Shown here piece after piece: positions 1-10,077 of a stretch of 64,000 nucleotides of DNA (position 1 is the stretch's first letter; each line of letters starts with the position of its first letter). The notes below the pieces were generated by a model. The model ran no database searches. It was not told the DNA's origin and saw only the letters and a list, made by a program, of their open reading frames with translations. The DNA is from Thalassobius sp049116315 (GTDB lineage Bacteria > Pseudomonadota > Alphaproteobacteria > Rhodobacterales > Rhodobacteraceae). The position numbers and the translations under genes are program-made. Where the stretch lies: positions 1 to 64,000 of the forward strand of contig JAGDZD010000009.1 in the NCBI GenBank assembly GCA_049116315.1. Direction: 5' to 3'.

Positions 1-25
1 CTCTATCCAGCTGAGCTATCGGTCC
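1..25 (-). tRNA. tRNA gene, 5' part only (cut by window edge), possibly tRNA-Arg
   Basis: Read on the minus strand, the first 25 bases form a 7-nt acceptor strand, U8-A9, and a D-arm with GCTC, the AGCTGGAT loop and GAG. This is the standard 5' part of a tRNA. The anticodon lies outside the window, so the isotype cannot be read; the 5' end resembles alphaproteobacterial tRNA-Arg genes from memory only. Confidence 0.8.
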
Positions 26-216
26 GTGCGCTCGGACTTAGACCCTCACGGCGCGCATTGCAAGCATGGTTCCACCTTGGCCCTCAACAAGCTTGGTAAA
101 GATCACTGTCGGCCGGATTACCGCTTAAGACCCCAAGGCCGATTTCAAGCGGCCGGGGCATACGGCAGAGTAACACCGCGAACGGATGTCCAATGACCCG
201 CGCCCACGAGCTTATA

Positions 217-249
217 GAAAAAAGGGCCAACAGAGTTACCTGCTGGCCC
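217..249 (-). terminator. Rho-independent terminator after the RTX gene
   Basis: A 10-bp stem (GGGCCAACAG pairing with CTGCTGGCCC, one mismatch, 6-nt loop) lies at 224-249. On the minus strand it is followed by a run of six T. It sits about 65 bp past the stop of the large RTX gene, whose transcript it should end. Confidence 0.8.
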
Positions 250-313
250 ATCTTTTTGTGCTGAGTCTGCGCGGTCCCACCGGGGCCGCGCACTGAGAGG
301 GCCGGTCAGGGCT

Positions 314-3300
314 TTAGCCCAGAATCGAGATCTCATCAAAAAGGCCGTCGGCTATAATATCAGTGGCCCCGCGCAATGTACCGGCCAGAACAAAATCATC
401 GCCCACTCCAGAGGCATTGATCATGACGTCGATGCCCCTGCTACCATCTTCGAAACGCACGAATTGGGTGAGGTTTGCAGCTGTCAGTTCAGCGACATGC
501 ACCAGCTCGGAAAGATCTAAATGATCCCCATCGACAGCGTTGAAGTCATAGACCTGTGTTTGACTTTCGCCAAGCGTGTTGCCGAAGACAAAGGTATCCG
601 CACCGGTGCCGCCAAAAAGACCCGCCCCAGCATTCCCAGATTGCAGAGTGTCATTGCCGCCACCGCCGCCAAGATAGTTGTTGACCGTATCAGATCCAAT
701 GAGCAGGTCGGCGTATTGAGAACCTGAGATGGATTCAATGCTCACAAGTTTATCACCTTCGGCAAAGCCACCCGTCGCCTGACCCGTTTCCAAATTAATC
801 TGCACTCCGGCTGTTGACGATTGATAGCCAATCCGATCGCGGCCATCGCCACCGTCGAAAAAGTCACCGCCTTCATTCGCATAGAAATGATCGTCACCGA
901 GGCCACCATCGATATAGGTTCCACCGGTTGAGCTCGTCAAAGTGTCATTGTGGTCTGAACCGATCACCCCTTCGATATCGACCAATGTATCGCCCTCGGC
1001 GTCGCCGCCTTGTCCGACGCCAGTGGCGAGGTTGACGTTCACCCCGGCGTCAGATCCGCTGTAAGAGGCCGTATCCCAATCCGCGCCACCGCGCAGGTTG
1101 TCAGCACCAGCACCGCCCTCAAAGAAGTCGTCCCCGGCATCACCATCGAGGACATCACTGCCTTCGCCGCCAAAGAGCCTGTCATTCCCGGCCCGTCCAG
1201 CCAAATAGTTATTGGCGGCATCGCCGCGCAGACTGTCATCAAAATTGGATCCTGAAAGGCCTTCGATGTTTAGCAATGTGTCACCGTCAGCGTCACCGCC
1301 TGACGCTGTGCCAGTCGCCAGATCAATATCCACCCCAGCCTCAGACAAGCGATAGGACGCACTGTCCCAACCATCACCACCATCCAATCGGTCACGCCCA
1401 GCGCCGCCGGTCAGATCATCAACGCCCGCACCACCAAGCAACAAGTTATCTTGGTCATTGCCGACCAAAATGTCGCGCTCTGCTGTGCCGGTGACCCCTT
1501 CGATGTCGATCAGGACGTCACCTTCGGCGTCGCCGCCAATGGCTGTTCCCGTTGCGAGATTGACGGTCACACCTTCAAGCGAGGCCTCATAGCTCACGGA
1601 ATCCCAGCCGTCCCCACCGTCCAATGTGTCTGCGCCCGCACCACCGATCAGCACATCGCCGCCGCCAAGCCCCTCAAGCAGGTTATCCGCGCCATTGCCA
1701 CGGATCCAGTCACCACCAAGGGCAGAGCCGATGATGTTTTCGATCTGCGCATAGGTGTCTCCAACCGCAGAGCCCGCAAGACCACGCCCGCGCAACAGAT
1801 CAACCGCCGCGCCTTCGATCTGGTCTTGGTAATCCAACGTGTCGACATCAAAAGTGCCCACATAATCAGTGGCCACACCTTGAGCGATATAGGTCTGCCC
1901 GATGAGGCCAGAGTTTTCGATGTCCTGCTCGCCGCCGCCGCCGGGTGTGGGATCGACCGGATCAGGATCAGATGGGTCCGACGGGTCGGAAGGATCTGTT
2001 GGATCGGTGGGATCAACCGGATCTGTTGGATCAACCGGATCAGGATCTTGGCCTTCGCCAGGGGCCCTTGGTGTCGAGCTGTCAAACTCGATCAACGCGT
2101 CCTGAATATGCTCTAGGATACTGGCGTAGTTGTTTTGAATGGCCGGATGAACCGAATCTGGAACCACAAAATCCGCAGTCGGCAATTCTCCGTACATTGC
2201 CGTATAGTTCACCAAGGACGCGAGGAAATAGATGTTGCTGGCGCCATGGGCTGAGTCATCAACATAAAGGTCCGACACAGGGATTTGATCCAGACCCAGA
2301 TCTGGATCCGTCAACAGCCGAGACAGCACCGGACCCACAGGAATGAGGTGAATGGTTGTATCAGGAAGCTGCGCCTGCACCTCTGCGGTGAAGTCCACAA
2401 ACCATTGATGGAATTCATTCAACGTCGTTTCATGGAACTCTGCCAAGCCCGCATGTGTATCAGGAACATCCCCAACGGTGCCCTGCATGCTTGGCCAGCT
2501 TTCATAGATATAGATCGGGGCATCTGGGTAATGGGCGATCACGCCTTGGATAATCCCCACAGTGGCGCTGACGGGGGATGTGCCGTTTGGATCCGGCACA
2601 CCTCTGTCCAGATAGGTGGCCGAGGGGGATTGGTAATAGTTGCCGTGCCCCGGCGCGATTGTGAAGGTATTGAACCCAGCGTCCGCAAAATCGCCGCCCT
2701 GCCAAGCGTCATCAACCCCATCGACTTGCCAGTTGTCCCGTGGGCCGTTTTCCAAGTGGTTGCGCAGAAAGCCGTATTGCCCGGAAAAGGCATAGTCGGT
2801 GCCAGAAGCCTCTGTCAGCTGATCCATCCAATAGGGCACCCGAACCTCGATCGGCTGGACCTCTCCGATGGGCACCTGAAAGTTCACCAAGCTGTGGCCA
2901 AAGATATAATTGCTGATCCCGGTTATCGGCGTGCCCCCATCGCCGGGGCCCGGTGTTGGGGCCGGGGTGTCGGGCACCAGTGACAGGCTTGTGCCATCAG
3001 AAAAACGCAGCTCTTCGATGTCGGTTAGGGTGTTGATCCCATCGGTGCTGGTGACGGTGAAATGGTCGCCCTCATCGGTGATGACATAGGCATCCTGCGT
3101 CTGATCAAAGATCGCAACATCATGCCCCAGCCCCCCGTCTAGAACGTTGTCACCGGCGCCGCCCGACAATTCGTCCTGTCCTTCGTCCCCCATCAAGGTG
3201 TCGTTGCCCGCATCACCAGATAGAACATCGTCACCGGTACCGCCCAACAGACTGTCGTTGTCATTGCCACCCGACAGGGTATCGTCGCCGCGCCCGCCGT

Positions 3301-5872
3301 CCAGCGTGTCCGCGCCGTCGCGCCCTTGGAAGGTGTTGCCGTTCAGATCGCCAATCAGCGTGTCCCCAAAGGCACTGCCAAAGATACCCTCGAAGTTCAC
3401 CAAGACGTCCCCTTCGGCATGGCCCCCAGAGCCTTGACCGGTGGCCAAATTGATCGTCACCGCATCCGGTGATGCTGAATAGCTGGTGGAATCCCAGCCG
3501 TCGCCGCCATCCAGCGTGTCCGCGCCTTCTAACCCGATCAGAACATCAGAGCCATTCTGCCCGGCCAGAACGTTATCACCGTCGTTACCAAGCAAATAAT
3601 CATTGCCTTCGCGGGCGTTCGAGCCCAGCAAATGATCAATGCCATCAAAGGTGTCCCCCGTGGCCGCCGAGGCATCCCCCAAGGCGATGCCTCGGTCCAA
3701 ACTGATCGACACGCCGTTCACATAAAGCGAATAATCCACAGTATCAGACGCATCGGTGCCGATGTAATCTGTTGCTGTGCCAGTGGCCGTCACGACGGTG
3801 CCAAGTTCCGGTGCATAGGCGTCGATCGCATCGCCGGGGCGCACAAAGAACGTCAAATCATCTGGTTCTGGGCGCACCAGCGGATCAAGGGTGATCTGCG
3901 TCCCGTCAACAAATTCGACCACTTCGACACCGACCAGAATATCGCGCCCATCAGGACCTTCGATAATATAGCGATAGTTTTCAGGGTCAGCCGTGACGGT
4001 GTAATCTGCCGCGGTGCCCGACAGCAGAACTGTATCGGTGCCCTCCCCGCCATGCAGGCCATCATCGCCCTCGCCCCCGACCAAAGTATCGTCGCCAGAT
4101 TGCCCGATTAAGATGTCTTCTTCGCGGGTGCCGACCAGCGTGTCCGCCCCATCGGTTCCATCAAGGAACACACCATCCTGAAACGTGCCAGCGTCGCGAG
4201 TTTCCCACCAAGAACCGGCGGTTTCGTTAACGTCCAGAACAAATTCCGTGCGCGGTGTGGCTGTGTCATCCAAGTTGGCAAACAAGGCCCAAGACCCCGC
4301 CAAAACCGGTGCACCAACGTCCGTGAATTGCATGAAGGGACCATCAGCATTGGCCCGCCAAATGTCATAGAGTTCTTCGTAAAGCTCACCCATCTCTTCG
4401 CTGCGAACAAAGTCGCGCAAGAAGGGTTGCAGCGTATTGAGAATGTCAGCGTCTGTGCCAACCCCAAACTGGTGGTGCACATGCTGCCCCCCCTCATAGC
4501 CCACCAAACGCAAGCCATAGGTTTCGGCCACAGCAGCTTGTTCAGCCAGATGCAGCGCCATCAAAGGGATCGAGCTTGGCACATCGGGGTCAAGCATCCA
4601 GTCGCGCACCATTTCAAACGCGTTTTGATCCGGGTCTGCGATCGCCTCTAACAGCGGCACGTAATAGGCTTCGTTTTCAACAATTTCGGCGCCAAAATAG
4701 GTGGTGCCCGCAATGGCATCAAAATACTCATGCGGAGGGCGATAGTTTTCGGGATCAGTCGCCAACCATGAACTGGCCGTCAAAATCTGTTCAGTGACCC
4801 AGTCATTGCTGGTTTGAATCCCAGCCACCCGCACCAAACGCGCTTCGGTTTCGTCGCCATAAACGTCGGTCCAGATTTCCATGATCTGCGAGGCACGCAT
4901 GCCATAGAAATCCAATCTGAGTTGAACGATATTGCGCGGCCCATCATCGCCACCAAATTGCTCCAACCCCGGAAAGGCGTCACGCGCGCCGGCTTCTAGA
5001 AAATCACTGGTCGCGCCAAAACTGTTGTTCCAAGGCTCGTTCACATATTCGACAACCGCGCGCAGGTTTGGATCGAGATGCGCTTCGACATATTGCGCTG
5101 CCTCGCGCACATATTCATCCGTTGCTTCAAGCGGCATCGTCAACCACAGGTCAGTGCCTGTTTCATTGGCCAATTGTACCATGATTTCCAACGGCACGCC
5201 AAATTCACCCGCATAGCTGACGTCATCGACCTGTGGGCGATCTTCCCAATCTGACAGGGTTGAGCTGTTGGCGCGTGCCCAATTCATGTAGCGCAGCTCG
5301 CGAAAATCGCCGATCAGATCCAGCCAATCCGGGTTGAATGTGGCCCCGGCGTCAAAGGCATCCAGATACTCTTCTTTGACGATCGTAAAGTCCCGCAGAT
5401 AGTCACCAGTGCCTTCGGGATCAGTGTCTTCGATAAAGAGCTGTATGGTGCTGCCCGTGGTGTTTTCAAAGATGATTTCACCATCTTTGTGGCTGAGGAT
5501 ATTGATGCCAGTTCCGGCCAAACGAATGTCGCCATCCCCTTCGTAGCGGAACACATAGGTGCCACTGCGCCCGTCCGCAGCACCTTGGCCAAAGTTATCT
5601 TCGTCCCAGTCCCAGACTGTTTCAATGGCTGTGCCATCGGTGGGCATTTGCGTCACCCAGCCATTGGCATCCAAAACACCGCTGTCCACCAGTTCTTGGT
5701 GGGTTTGAGTGTTACTGAAAAATGGGCGGGCCGTTTTCATGATGTCGAGGAACGGCATTGCTTCGCCGCCATCAGAAACTCCGGACAGGTTCACAGAGAC
5801 CGATGGGTCATCATGTCCCGTAGCAGAGCTATTGGCTTGGGACAAAAGGGCGGCGGCGTTGGCGACGGGCAT
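314..5872 (-). CDS. Giant secreted RTX protein with glycoside-hydrolase-like and SGNH-hydrolase-like domains
   Basis: This 1852-aa protein has no Sec signal. Its C-terminal ~100 residues (DTFVF, then YDFNAVDGDHLDLSEL) are the usual type I secretion target. Residues ~50-570 look like a (beta/alpha)8 glycoside hydrolase, with NEPWN (Glu ~279, candidate acid/base) and GYEGGQH (Glu ~461, candidate nucleophile). RTX nonapeptides of the GGxGxDxLx type fill ~577-960. Residues ~984-1265 look like an SGNH hydrolase, with GHSL at ~992 and a distal DSAH that could supply Asp/His. A Pro-Asp-rich linker (~1267-1314) precedes a second RTX block (~1320-1745). RTX repeats fold by binding Ca2+ after export. 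The likely role is extracellular polysaccharide cleavage plus ester removal; the substrate is unknown. No type I exporter lies nearby. A GGAG ribosome site precedes the ATG. Domain calls are from motifs read by eye. Confidence 0.85.
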   Translation of the reverse strand: MPVANAAALLSQANSSATGHDDPSVSVNLSGVSDGGEAMPFLDIMKTARPFFSNTQTHQELVDSGVLDANGWVTQMPTDGTAIETVWDWDEDNFGQGAADGRSGTYVFRYEGDGDIRLAGTGINILSHKDGEIIFENTTGSTIQLFIEDTDPEGTGDYLRDFTIVKEEYLDAFDAGATFNPDWLDLIGDFRELRYMNWARANSSTLSDWEDRPQVDDVSYAGEFGVPLEIMVQLANETGTDLWLTMPLEATDEYVREAAQYVEAHLDPNLRAVVEYVNEPWNNSFGATSDFLEAGARDAFPGLEQFGGDDGPRNIVQLRLDFYGMRASQIMEIWTDVYGDETEARLVRVAGIQTSNDWVTEQILTASSWLATDPENYRPPHEYFDAIAGTTYFGAEIVENEAYYVPLLEAIADPDQNAFEMVRDWMLDPDVPSSIPLMALHLAEQAAVAETYGLRLVGYEGGQHVHHQFGVGTDADILNTLQPFLRDFVRSEEMGELYEELYDIWRANADGPFMQFTDVGAPVLAGSWALFANLDDTATPRTEFVLDVNETAGSWWETRDAGTFQDGVFLDGTDGADTLVGTREEDILIGQSGDDTLVGGEGDDGLHGGEGTDTVLLSGTAADYTVTADPENYRYIIEGPDGRDILVGVEVVEFVDGTQITLDPLVRPEPDDLTFFVRPGDAIDAYAPELGTVVTATGTATDYIGTDASDTVDYSLYVNGVSISLDRGIALGDASAATGDTFDGIDHLLGSNAREGNDYLLGNDGDNVLAGQNGSDVLIGLEGADTLDGGDGWDSTSYSASPDAVTINLATGQGSGGHAEGDVLVNFEGIFGSAFGDTLIGDLNGNTFQGRDGADTLDGGRGDDTLSGGNDNDSLLGGTGDDVLSGDAGNDTLMGDEGQDELSGGAGDNVLDGGLGHDVAIFDQTQDAYVITDEGDHFTVTSTDGINTLTDIEELRFSDGTSLSLVPDTPAPTPGPGDGGTPITGISNYIFGHSLVNFQVPIGEVQPIEVRVPYWMDQLTEASGTDYAFSGQYGFLRNHLENGPRDNWQVDGVDDAWQGGDFADAGFNTFTIAPGHGNYYQSPSATYLDRGVPDPNGTSPVSATVGIIQGVIAHYPDAPIYIYESWPSMQGTVGDVPDTHAGLAEFHETTLNEFHQWFVDFTAEVQAQLPDTTIHLIPVGPVLSRLLTDPDLGLDQIPVSDLYVDDSAHGASNIYFLASLVNYTAMYGELPTADFVVPDSVHPAIQNNYASILEHIQDALIEFDSSTPRAPGEGQDPDPVDPTDPVDPTDPTDPSDPSDPSDPDPVDPTPGGGGEQDIENSGLIGQTYIAQGVATDYVGTFDVDTLDYQDQIEGAAVDLLRGRGLAGSAVGDTYAQIENIIGSALGGDWIRGNGADNLLEGLGGGDVLIGGAGADTLDGGDGWDSVSYEASLEGVTVNLATGTAIGGDAEGDVLIDIEGVTGTAERDILVGNDQDNLLLGGAGVDDLTGGAGRDRLDGGDGWDSASYRLSEAGVDIDLATGTASGGDADGDTLLNIEGLSGSNFDDSLRGDAANNYLAGRAGNDRLFGGEGSDVLDGDAGDDFFEGGAGADNLRGGADWDTASYSGSDAGVNVNLATGVGQGGDAEGDTLVDIEGVIGSDHNDTLTSSTGGTYIDGGLGDDHFYANEGGDFFDGGDGRDRIGYQSSTAGVQINLETGQATGGFAEGDKLVSIESISGSQYADLLIGSDTVNNYLGGGGGNDTLQSGNAGAGLFGGTGADTFVFGNTLGESQTQVYDFNAVDGDHLDLSELVHVAELTAANLTQFVRFEDGSRGIDVMINASGVGDDFVLAGTLRGATDIIADGLFDEISILG

Positions 5873-6227
5873 TGACTACTCTCCGAGGGGCACAATTGAG
5901 TGTGGATCTCGGACAATGCGGCGGTTGGGAATAGTTGACAACAGGACGGGTAAATTTGATCACATTTGTTAATCAACTATCGGTAAACTTTCTGTGTTCA
6001 CCTGTTTTGCGCTTTCAAAAACGCCCAGAAAACAGGCGCTTCAGCCCGTATTTCAAGATATTATCTTTGGTGCATCACATCCCACCAATCGGCAAAAGAT
6101 TTACCGGGGATCAAGGGACGACTTGCAGGCACACGCCAAAGCACAGGTCTATTTGTTGTGTCAGCAAGGCCATACATGATGGCCCTGCTGATCCAATGAC
6201 TACGCCCGAGGGGCGCGCGCGCCCCCC
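5873..6227. other. Intergenic region upstream of the RTX gene
   Basis: These 355 bp carry the promoter of the RTX gene and the 3' end of the TonB-receptor transcript. A 16-bp palindrome of G/C (6210-6225) lies directly after the receptor stop but has no T-tract, so it is a weak terminator candidate. No convincing gene was seen. Confidence 0.5.
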
Positions 6228-8228
6228 TTAGAAAGAGGTGGTTGCCACCAAAGAAAGGGTGCGCCCCGGCTCTTTCAGAGTGGTCACAGAGGAGTAATCC
6301 CCCCCATAGCTGGCGCGGTCTGCGTATTGGCGATCAAACACGTTGTTGATCTCGGCACGGAAAACAACTTTTTTGTAGGACGTTGGACGGTATTCAGCAA
6401 AAAGGTTGAGCACCTCATACCCTTCAAAGGCCACCGGCGCTGGCTCGCTTGGATCGTTGTCCAGAGCACCATGCGCATAATCCAGCGCGGCATCCACGCT
6501 CCCGCCAATTACCATATTCAACTCAGGCAGTTCTTGCTGCACTTCCAAGGCGATAACTTTGCCCAGAGGTGCGCCGGAATCGCGCAAGAAGTAGCTCGAT
6601 GCGCGCTGACCATCTGCAAAGTTTTCGCTGTCGCTAAAGGAGAAACGCGCAAAGCCGCTGTCCCACCCATAGGTCGCCCCAATGTTGTAGCCGCGGCTTT
6701 TGAAGTCAAAGCTTGTGACGGTTGGGCCAGACAAATGACGGGTGTCATTGATCTTGGTCTCGAACACTTCGGCGCCCAGTTTCCAATTGCCCTGATCCCA
6801 ATCGGCCCCCAGAACAATGTTTTGCGCGCGTGTCACGTCAAGCCCGGTATAGTCCCATGCACGGTAAAACAAGAAGTTATCTTCGATGTCATAGCCGCCA
6901 AAGATGTTGGAATAACCCGCGCGCAAAGACAATGCATCAGTCACATCATACACAACCGACAGGTTTCCGCTAAGCCCCGCACTGTCCGCGGTATGCGCCG
7001 CGCCGGTCTGGGCGTAGTCTTGGCCAACAAAGGAATTCCAATCATAGCGCAGGCCGGTAGACACTTTCAGGCGCTCAGTGGGTTCAAGCCGTGCCTGAGC
7101 AAATACGCCGGTTGTTTTTGACTGCTCATAGGGGGTGTTTGTGCCCCAATATGTGCCGCTTGCCGTGCTCTTTTTGTCCTGAAAATCAACACCAGCGGTG
7201 ATCGTATTGACGTCAGACAGATGGAACCGGTTTTGCATCCGTGCAGAATAGGTGCGCGTGACCCCCACCGTGGTTTCCGTCGCGCCAATCGAGCCAATTT
7301 CGGATTCAGAATAGCCCATCACCGCAGAGGGATCCCACATCCCGCCGCCGTTCACATTCTCATAGCGCAGCGAATAGATCTTACGGGTGGTGTCATAGAT
7401 CGTTGACGTTGGGTTCCACGAAGCATAGCCAAAGTTTGCGCGTCGATTGCGGAGCGCTTTGTCCTGAAGCTGCTGGGCCGAGAATTCAACGCGGTGCCCC
7501 GCCTCACCTTCGTAGGCCAGTTTCAGCAAACCTGCCTGCAGATCAGAGCTGGTGCCAGCCACAACATTTCCATCACCATCGCGATAGGAATCCCCCGTCG
7601 CCGATTTTCCATAGGCTAGGAATTCAAACCCACCTTGACGCGCGGCCAATGTCAAAGACCGCCCAAAGGTGCCGCCATTGTCGCCATAGCTCAGCCGTGC
7701 TTTGCCGCCAAAATCATCCCCGTCTTCAAGGATATCCTCAACATCTACGGTTTCCATGACCACACGCCCCGCCAAGGCTCCCGGGCCCGCATCGGCTGGC
7801 GCCACGCCGGGATCAACCCGCACGGATTTCATCAGACCCGGATCAAAGGCGTTGGCGCTGGCATGGTGAAACACGCGGTTGTTTTGCGACACGCCATCCA
7901 CTTGAACCCCAAGGTTCAACATGTCGACGCCGTTCACATAGATCTTTTGGGCAACAGGGATACCGCCCCCAACCGAGACCGAGGCGATGCCTGCGAACAG
8001 ATCTTTCAGGTCGCCCATTGCGGCGCGTTCCATTTCGGCTTCGGCGACATAAACCGCCGTTGCGCGGTCCGCGGCGTCGCCATCAGGGTCCGCCTGCTGA
8101 ACCGTAATCGGGTCGAGTGAGAAAGTGAGTGTGCCCGCGTCTTGCGCCAACGCACTTTGAGCAACAGCAGCCAAAAAGCTTGTTGTGCCCAAAAGAAGCG
8201 CTGCGCGCGGTAAGGATGAATGCGCCAT
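6228..8228 (-). CDS. TonB-dependent outer-membrane receptor (iron-chelate uptake)
   Basis: The start is set at the ATG at 8228, which has AGAGGGA upstream and gives a Sec signal peptide (hydrophobic run, SALAQ cleavage) and a 666-aa protein. A TonB-box-like stretch (TFSLDPITV) follows the signal. The plug domain comes next (DLKDLFAGIASVSVGGG), then a 22-strand-type barrel ending in an aromatic residue (SLVATTSF), the signature needed for Bam-mediated insertion. The C-terminal FAEYRP...NVFDRQYADRAS is the conserved TonB-receptor end. It is divergent from exbBD-tonB and near a siderophore-type ABC importer, so iron-chelate or heme uptake is the natural role; the ligand cannot be read. Confidence 0.9.
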   Translation of the reverse strand: MAHSSLPRAALLLGTTSFLAAVAQSALAQDAGTLTFSLDPITVQQADPDGDAADRATAVYVAEAEMERAAMGDLKDLFAGIASVSVGGGIPVAQKIYVNGVDMLNLGVQVDGVSQNNRVFHHASANAFDPGLMKSVRVDPGVAPADAGPGALAGRVVMETVDVEDILEDGDDFGGKARLSYGDNGGTFGRSLTLAARQGGFEFLAYGKSATGDSYRDGDGNVVAGTSSDLQAGLLKLAYEGEAGHRVEFSAQQLQDKALRNRRANFGYASWNPTSTIYDTTRKIYSLRYENVNGGGMWDPSAVMGYSESEIGSIGATETTVGVTRTYSARMQNRFHLSDVNTITAGVDFQDKKSTASGTYWGTNTPYEQSKTTGVFAQARLEPTERLKVSTGLRYDWNSFVGQDYAQTGAAHTADSAGLSGNLSVVYDVTDALSLRAGYSNIFGGYDIEDNFLFYRAWDYTGLDVTRAQNIVLGADWDQGNWKLGAEVFETKINDTRHLSGPTVTSFDFKSRGYNIGATYGWDSGFARFSFSDSENFADGQRASSYFLRDSGAPLGKVIALEVQQELPELNMVIGGSVDAALDYAHGALDNDPSEPAPVAFEGYEVLNLFAEYRPTSYKKVVFRAEINNVFDRQYADRASYGGDYSSVTTLKEPGRTLSLVATTSF

Positions 8229-8833
8229 GAGTGTCCCTCTGGTGGTTTGGTTCTGGCTGGAGGGAATCTCTGGCTTGATGAGTCGCGCTCTCTTAGGCGG
8301 CGCGCCGTGCCCTTGCAAGGGGTGACCTAGTCGCATCTATCTGTGATTGCTGCAAAATTTCACACTATCGCGTCGATTTTTACGCCTATATCGATCTTAG
8401 AGGCCTGTTTTTCTTATCTTTTTTGTCAGGAAATATGGGTTGCAAATTTTTACATCCTTTTTTAACGCAATATCCGGCTGCGGCCCCGGTTTGACGCGAT
8501 TTGCGCCGTGCCGATGATGCCGCGTTGGCTTCGCCTGGTCCGCACACGCATCAAGCCAGCAATTGCATGTCTAAGTCCTTCATTGTCGCAGATTTCAGTG
8601 CAGCGCCGAGCTGAATGATCCTGCCATTGGGGCGTTTCACTGGATCCAGCACAAGAGTAACCGCCGTCCTTCTCACCACCCTTCTTGACAAAAACTATCA
8701 AGAATTTTATGGAGCAGAGACACAGCCACAGACATCGTCAATACCGGACCCGTCTTAAGCCACTTCATTCACATTGTTGCTCAGCGGCGCGTCCTGCGCA
8801 GAACAAACGCCGAGATTGATATTGGGGCCTTTG
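8229..8833. promoter_or_regulatory. Divergent control region between receptor and exbB
   Basis: About 600 bp separate the two divergent iron-uptake units. The part at 8340-8465 is AT-rich (runs of T and A) and is the likely promoter area. I looked for Fur, Irr and RirA type sites and saw no clear palindrome. A 79-codon minus-strand frame at 8462-8701 has no recognisable features and is not called. Confidence 0.4.
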
Positions 8834-9694
8834 ATGATCCGAATTTCCACTGTTATGGCCGCTGGAGTGTCAGCGGGAATGGCGCAGGCCCAATCCACGG
8901 GCCCAGAGGTCAAAACCGTCGTCCCCAGTTTCCCCATACCCGAAACGCCCGCACCCGCTTTGCTCTCCCCAAGCATTGACGCCTCAACGCCGATTGTGTC
9001 CGCCCCCCACGCGGGCGACACCTTTGAAACCATACTACAGCAGGCCGTTGCCACCTCCAAAACCGCTGCCGGTTTTCTACAGGAGGGGGGGCCAGCGATC
9101 TGGGCCATCGCTGCCCTTTCTGTCGTCACCGTCACTTTGATCTTATGGAAAATCTGGCGTCTTGCCTTGCTGGGGGCTTGGTCGCGAGGAAAATCTCGCA
9201 AAGCTGTCTCTCTCTATGAACGCCATCAAACTGCTGCTGCATTAAGCACCGTGCAGGGGCGCATGGGCATACGATCCAAAGTCGTGCACGCAGCTTTGGT
9301 CAGTGTTGGGGAATTGCCCCAAGACAGCGCCCGCGAAGAAACCACCCGCATTGCCAAACGTGAATTGGCACAGGCGGCCAGCGGGTTGCGCGCCTTAGAG
9401 CTGATCGCTTCGATCGCCCCTCTTTTGGGGCTTTTGGGCACGGTTTTGGGCATGATTGCAGCGTTTCAAGCCTTGCAGCAGGCCGGCAGCCGGGCCGACC
9501 CCGCGTTACTGGCGGGCGGGATCTGGGAGGCGCTGTTAACGACAGCCGCGGGCATGGCGGTGGCAATCCCGGCCTCAGCTGCGCTGACATGGTTTGAATC
9601 CATTCTAGATCGGATCCGCCAAGACGTCGAAGACAGCGCGACCCGCATTTTTGTGTGCCAACATCCCGCTGCCCTACAGCTGGCCGCAGAGTAA
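8834..9694 (+). CDS. exbB: ExbB/TolQ-type proton channel subunit
   Basis: ExbB forms the inner-membrane proton channel that powers TonB. The ATG at 8834 (GGGG about 6 nt upstream) gives 286 residues with an N-terminal signal-like segment and a Pro/Ala-rich periplasmic stretch. A first membrane helix (IWAIAALSVVTVTLI) follows, then a cytoplasmic loop and the conserved core IASIAPLLGLLGTVLGMI...GGIWEALLTTAAGMAVAIPA. The core is diagnostic of MotA/TolQ/ExbB proteins. The extended periplasmic N-terminus fits longer ExbB forms. It is first in exbB-exbD-exbD-tonB. Confidence 0.9.
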   Translation: MIRISTVMAAGVSAGMAQAQSTGPEVKTVVPSFPIPETPAPALLSPSIDASTPIVSAPHAGDTFETILQQAVATSKTAAGFLQEGGPAIWAIAALSVVTVTLILWKIWRLALLGAWSRGKSRKAVSLYERHQTAAALSTVQGRMGIRSKVVHAALVSVGELPQDSAREETTRIAKRELAQAASGLRALELIASIAPLLGLLGTVLGMIAAFQALQQAGSRADPALLAGGIWEALLTTAAGMAVAIPASAALTWFESILDRIRQDVEDSATRIFVCQHPAALQLAAE

Positions 9695-9698
9695 CAAG

Positions 9699-10070
9699 AT
9701 GCCGTTCACCACGTTGCAACGACCGCGGCGCAAGCCCAGCCTAACCCCCATGATCGATGTGGTGTTTTTGCTGCTGGTGTTCTTTATGCTGGCATCGCGT
9801 TTCGGCTTGGACGCCGCGCTGACCCTGCCTTTGGCAGCGGGTGGCGGCGACTATTCCGGCCCACCGCGCCTGATCGAAGTCTCTTTGACCGACGTGCGGC
9901 TAAATGGTGTTCAGGTGGAGGATATGGTCACCGCACTGCAGCCCTTGATGGCGGCCCCCTCGGACACGGTGATCCTGCGTGGAACGCCGGATACGCACCT
10001 GCAACGGATTGTCGAAATCACCGAAGTGCTTGGGCAGGCGGGGTTCACCTCGGTTGTGTTGATCGAGTGA
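9699..10070 (+). CDS. exbD: ExbD biopolymer transport protein, copy 1
   Basis: This 123-residue protein has the ExbD plan: a short cytoplasmic N-terminus, one membrane helix (LTPMIDVVFLLLVFFMLA) with the essential membrane Asp, and a periplasmic domain. The ATG lies 4 bp after the exbB stop, so the two are co-translated. An upstream in-frame start at 9651 would overlap exbB and is less likely. Confidence 0.9.
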   Translation: MPFTTLQRPRRKPSLTPMIDVVFLLLVFFMLASRFGLDAALTLPLAAGGGDYSGPPRLIEVSLTDVRLNGVQVEDMVTALQPLMAAPSDTVILRGTPDTHLQRIVEITEVLGQAGFTSVVLIE

Positions 10071-10077
10071 TGTAGGA

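Noticed and set aside
1451..2116. 221-codon plus-strand frame within the RTX region
   Set aside because: Produced by the repetitive Gly/Asp-rich coding of the RTX gene on the other strand.
8462..8701. 79-codon minus-strand frame between receptor and exbB
   Set aside because: No ribosome site, family motif or membrane segment; probably a chance frame in the divergent control region.
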